Shown here: piece after piece, positions 22,392-24,849 of the stretch
Numbering within the stretch: position 1 is the stretch's first letter
Layout of the letters: each line of letters begins with the position of its first letter
Source of the DNA: Methanomassiliicoccaceae archaeon UBA71
GTDB taxonomy: Archaea > Thermoplasmatota > Thermoplasmata > Methanomassiliicoccales > Methanomethylophilaceae
NCBI GenBank assembly: GCA_002504405.1
Contig: DARO01000002.1
Location: 1-24,849 of the forward strand
Length of the DNA stretch: 24,849 nt
Direction of reading: 5' to 3'
Made by a program: the position numbers and the translations under genes
Notes under the pieces: model-generated
The model's input: the letters and a program-made list of their open reading frames with translations, nothing else
Database searches by the model: none
Told to the model about the DNA's origin: nothing

Positions 22392-23780
22392 TCAGTGCTT
22401 GATGTCGAGGCCGAAGTCCCTCAGGGACTGGACAGCCTTGTCGTACACATCCAGGTACTCCTGGGTGGGCTTGACGGTCTTCACGTCGTAGCACTCCTGG
22501 AAGGTCTTTCCGGCGGGTGCGTTGGTGAAGTTGGCCTCGTAGGAGGGCACCAGCTTGTTGAGGATCTCGTTGACGTCCTCGATCTTCATGCCGCAGGTAG
22601 CGACAGAGGCGTCTCCCATGATCCTGGCCTCCATTCCGGTGGTCTTGTCCTGGACGACTCCCTTTGCGGCGGCGGATCCGGACAGGAGCTCCCTACCGGA
22701 AGCGGTGTCCACGATGGCCTGGGCGGCGGTCTCAAGCAGGCACATCTCTGTGCAGGGACCGGCCATGGGGTAGTACTGGTTGGCCAGCAGGAGGTCGGTG
22801 TTCTGGTCGATAGCCGCGGCGGCGTAGGCTGCAACCTGGAGGGTCTCCTTTGCAGTCGTGACTCCCCACCTGATGTGGATAGGTCCGTCCAGGTGGAAGT
22901 TACCGGCGAAGCAGGCGAAGGATCCGAGGGTGGTAGCGACATCGCAGATGGCGGTCTCCTCGACTCCTCCGGTGTATCCACCGAAGATAGGCATCTGCTC
23001 AATCATGATCATGTCGCCGACGGTGGTCCATCCGGCCAGCATGTTCAGTCCGGTCATGTCGATCTTCAGCTCGTTGAGCTGGGAGCACTCGTGTGCGTCG
23101 GTGATCCTGTGGCCGGCGTTGGGGAGGTCAGCGCAGAGACGCCCTGCCTCAGACAGGGGCGTCTCGGGTCCCTAAACACCCATGCCGGGCCTGGCGGCCC
23201 TGACACGTGCCTCTTTCACAGCCCTGAGCTCGGACATGGTAGCCCTGATCTCGTAGGGGGTCTTGGTCTTGGCAGGGTGGCCCTCGATGGTTGTCATGAC
23301 ACCGTTGACGAGTGTGTCGACAACACCCTCCTGGGCGTAGGACTGCATGACCTGGACGAAGACGTCCTCGGAGATAGGGGATCCGGTGGGTCCTCCCTGG
23401 ATGATCGGCTTGACGTTGGAGTTGCCGTGCCTGGGGTAGAACCTGGCGATGTCTTTTCCCTCTCCGTAGATCATCTTGGTGGGGGTCTTCTTGATTCCCT
23501 CCCAGACTTCCTCCTCGGTCACGTGCATGACGCGGCCCAGGTCCTGGTTGTAGTAACCAACGGTGACCAGCATCTCGAGTCCGGCCTGGAACAGCCTGTT
23601 GCACAGGTCCTTGTCCTCGGGGACGATCTTGTCAGCCTCGAATTTGATGTTGTACTTCTCTTTGAGGGCGGTCAGGTTCTCGGGGGTGATCTTGTAGTCC
23701 CACTCGTCGACACTGACTTTCTTTCCCTTCACGAACCTGTCGTAGACGTCCGTGATAGTGAGTGCTCTTGTTGCTGCCAT
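22392..23780 (-). CDS. mtmB: Monomethylamine methyltransferase MtmB, copy 1 (in-frame TAG)
   Basis: Read through the TAG at 23174-23172, this is a 462-aa protein with pyrrolysine at residue 203. The pyrrolysine binds and activates the amine so that its methyl can pass to the Co(I) corrinoid of MtmC. Shared segments with Methanosarcina MtmB include KPIIQGGPTGSPISEDVF, AARPGMGV-O-GPETPLS, CSQLNELKIDM, EQMPIFGGYTGGVEET (with a catalytic Glu), LDGPIHIRWG and TFQECYDVKTV near the end. GAGGTGA, 5 nt before the ATG at 23780, overlaps the mtmC stop, so mtmC and this copy are coupled. Codon use looks suited to strong expression. Confidence 0.96.
23136..23165 (-). promoter_or_regulatory. PYLIS-like stem-loop after the TAG of mtmB copy 1
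   Basis: In the mRNA, GAGACGCCCCTG (23165-23154) pairs with CAGGGCGTCTC (23146-23136): 11 bp with one bulged C and a 7-nt loop. It starts 6 nt after the TAG, inside the coding sequence. The position is like the PYLIS element of Methanosarcina mtmB. Confidence 0.65.
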
Positions 23781-23790
23781 TTAATTCACC

Positions 23791-24426
23791 TCAGGCGACG
23801 AGCTTGTTCACAAGCTCGATGATCTCGTTTGCGGTCTCGGAGTATCCGTCTCCGCCGATCTCGTCAACCCACTCCTGGCTGCAGGGGGCTCCTCCGAAGA
23901 TGGTCTTGTAGGGGGCGCCGACCTCTTTCACGGTGTTGACGATGTCCCTCTGGGACTCGAGGGTGGTGGACATCAGGGCGGATCCGCCGATGACCTGGGC
24001 CTCGTTCTCCTCAGCAGCGTCGATGAAGTCCATGGCGGTTACATCGGGTCCAAGGTCGATGACGTTGTATCCGGCACCGCGAAGCATGGCGCAGCAGACG
24101 TTCTTTCCGATCTCGTGGATGTCTCCCTCGACGGTTCCCATGATGACGGTTCCCTTCATGGCTCCGGCACCGGACTCCATCAGGGGCTTCAGGACGGCCA
24201 GGGCAGCCTCCATGGTCTTGGAAGCGGCGACGACCTGGGGGAGATAAATCTCGGCTTTGTCGAACCTGACACCGATGGTCTCCATTCCCTTTCCGAGTCC
24301 ATCTCCGATGATGGTTCCGATCGGGATTTTGGCGTCGATGGCGGCCTGGGTGGCGCTCTGTGCGAGTTTGATGTCCCATGTCTCGACAGACTTTTTCAGG
24401 TCTGCCATTATGCTCTCGTTAGACAT
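23791..24426 (-). CDS. mtmC: Monomethylamine corrinoid protein MtmC
   Basis: This 211-aa protein carries the corrinoid that accepts the methyl group from MtmB and passes it to MtbA. The N-terminal helical cap (about residues 1-88) precedes a B12-binding Rossmann domain with the signature GDIHEIGKN, where His104 binds cobalt from below, and the later GSALMSTTL and FGGAP segments. The ATG at 24426 (MSNESIMADLKK) is chosen because GGAGG lies 9 nt upstream; a longer in-frame start at 24531 would run through a hairpin-rich leader. It is first in the mtmC-mtmB-mtmB order, 10 nt before mtmB copy 1. Confidence 0.95.
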   Translation of the reverse strand: MSNESIMADLKKSVETWDIKLAQSATQAAIDAKIPIGTIIGDGLGKGMETIGVRFDKAEIYLPQVVAASKTMEAALAVLKPLMESGAGAMKGTVIMGTVEGDIHEIGKNVCCAMLRGAGYNVIDLGPDVTAMDFIDAAEENEAQVIGGSALMSTTLESQRDIVNTVKEVGAPYKTIFGGAPCSQEWVDEIGGDGYSETANEIIELVNKLVA

Positions 24427-24435
24427 TGTGTCGTT

Positions 24436-24507
24436 TCCTCCTATTTCTGCCCGGGGGCAGATGCAGTCCCATGTTTCCATGGGTTCGCAGATTGTTCTGT
24501 GAACTGC
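24436..24507 (-). promoter_or_regulatory. Structured 5' leader of mtmC
   Basis: On the minus strand three hairpins follow one another: GTTC-ACA-GAAC inside GCAG...CTGC (24487-24507), CCCATG-GAAA-CATGGG with a GNRA tetraloop (24468-24483), and TCTGCC-CCCG-GGCAGA (24446-24461). The ribosome binding site GGAGG (24436-24440) comes directly after. The leader is non-coding and may affect mRNA stability or translation. Confidence 0.55.
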
Positions 24508-24530
24508 AATACATACATCCAACTCATGCA

Positions 24531-24667
24531 TATTTAATGATTTCTATTTGTAACCATTTTCTCATTTCATCTATATTTAAACATTTCTATCATCCAACTA
24601 CTTGAAAATGATGCGTATTTAAAACTTTCTATTCTTCGATATTGGGTGTGCTGGATTTTCTATTTAA
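24531..24667 (-). promoter_or_regulatory. Tandem TATA-containing elements upstream of mtmC
   Basis: On the minus strand the element ATAGAAA-N3-TTAAATA occurs three times, at 24547-24531, 24590-24574 and 24632-24616, with identical 7-bp halves. A fourth TTAAATA at 24667-24661 lacks the upstream ATAGAAA. The spacing is 43, 42 and 45 bp. TTAAATA fits an archaeal TATA box and GAAA a BRE-like element. The copy nearest to mtmC would give a start near 24506 and a leader of about 80 nt. Confidence 0.6.
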
Positions 24668-24849
24668 ATATTGCTGTAATTGGATTTCTGTACGCATCTA
24701 TGGATTGTTTTTCCTACCGGATTCCTCAGAAATCTTCCATTCAGGAGGCGCGTATGGAAGATTTCGGATTCGGGCGTATAGTAGAAGATCCTCAACGGTG
24801 TGCGATCAGATGTGGGTGAGAGAAGCTAAGGGGTTTGGGTAAGAGGTTT
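24668..24849. other. Non-coding end of the window upstream of mtmC
   Basis: No gene is recognised here. The one open frame on the plus strand has no family resemblance and crosses the inverted repeat at 24729-24765. It is likely the regulatory or terminal region of a neighbour outside the window. Confidence 0.45.
24729..24765. repeat. 12-bp perfect inverted repeat
   Basis: GAAATCTTCCAT and ATGGAAGATTTC are exact inverted copies separated by 13 bp. It could be an operator or the terminator of a gene beyond the window edge. No T-tract follows directly. Confidence 0.5.

Noticed and set aside
20802..23780. Dimethylamine (MtbB) or trimethylamine (MttB) methyltransferases
   Set aside because: The pyrrolysine at residues 202-203 and the surrounding motifs fit MtmB; in MtbB and MttB it lies much further along the protein.
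24642..24842. 66-aa plus-strand protein at the window end
   Set aside because: It has no family resemblance, covers the inverted repeat, and lies in AT-rich promoter DNA.
1..24849. CRISPR arrays, insertion sequences or prophage genes
   Set aside because: No regularly spaced repeats with unique spacers, transposase motifs or phage proteins were found; the genes are metabolic and well packed.

Overview
The window is a GC-rich chromosomal segment of a methylotrophic methanogen, most likely of the order Methanomassiliicoccales. The main evidence is a pyrrolysine cassette with three traits known for that lineage: a PylS that is only the catalytic domain (about 273 aa, no PylSn part and no separate pylSn gene here), a 68-nt tRNA-Pyl with a 4-nt D-loop, no base between acceptor and D stems and a bulged anticodon stem, and a monomethylamine methyltransferase system read through in-frame TAG. 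TATA-like boxes about 25-28 bp upstream of several start codons, often without a leader, also point to an archaeon. Of 27 protein genes, 25 end in TGA, one in TAA (larB) and one in TAG (pylB), as expected where TAG also means pyrrolysine.

Positions 1-5987 hold mostly plus-strand housekeeping genes: a YigZ/IMPACT protein, an ABC-F ATPase, a minus-strand 2[4Fe-4S] ferredoxin and MFS transporter, then an NfeD-like protein paired with an SPFH (stomatin-like) protein. Positions 6018-9243 are a minus-strand histidine cluster, transcribed hisG-hisC-hisH-hisA with overlapping or abutting genes, preceded by two coupled small multidrug resistance (SMR) genes. Positions 10025-12496 carry an unrecognised 182-aa protein, a CbiK-type cobalt (or nickel) chelatase and aspartate-semialdehyde dehydrogenase. 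Positions 12535-15026 carry larB and larE (nickel-pincer nucleotide cofactor), a short chorismate mutase and a divergent ACT-domain protein.

Positions 15056-24426, all on the minus strand, form one methylamine and pyrrolysine module. In transcription order it is mtmC, mtmB (copy 1), mtmB (copy 2), tRNA-Pyl, pylS, pylB, pylC, pylD, ramA. MtmB moves the methyl group of monomethylamine to the corrinoid protein MtmC, RamA reductively reactivates the corrinoid, PylBCD make pyrrolysine from lysine, and PylS charges the tRNA that decodes the TAG inside both mtmB genes. The nearby CbiK may supply the corrinoid. MtbA (methylcorrinoid:CoM methyltransferase) and a methylamine permease are not in the window.

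The less expected observations are: three copies of a 17-bp promoter-like element spaced 42-43 bp upstream of mtmC, followed by a leader with tandem hairpins; stem-loops just after the TAG of both mtmB genes; competing hairpins in front of the second mtmB; a TAG stop on pylB alone; and a pylC whose homologous N-terminus can only be reached from a CTG codon.
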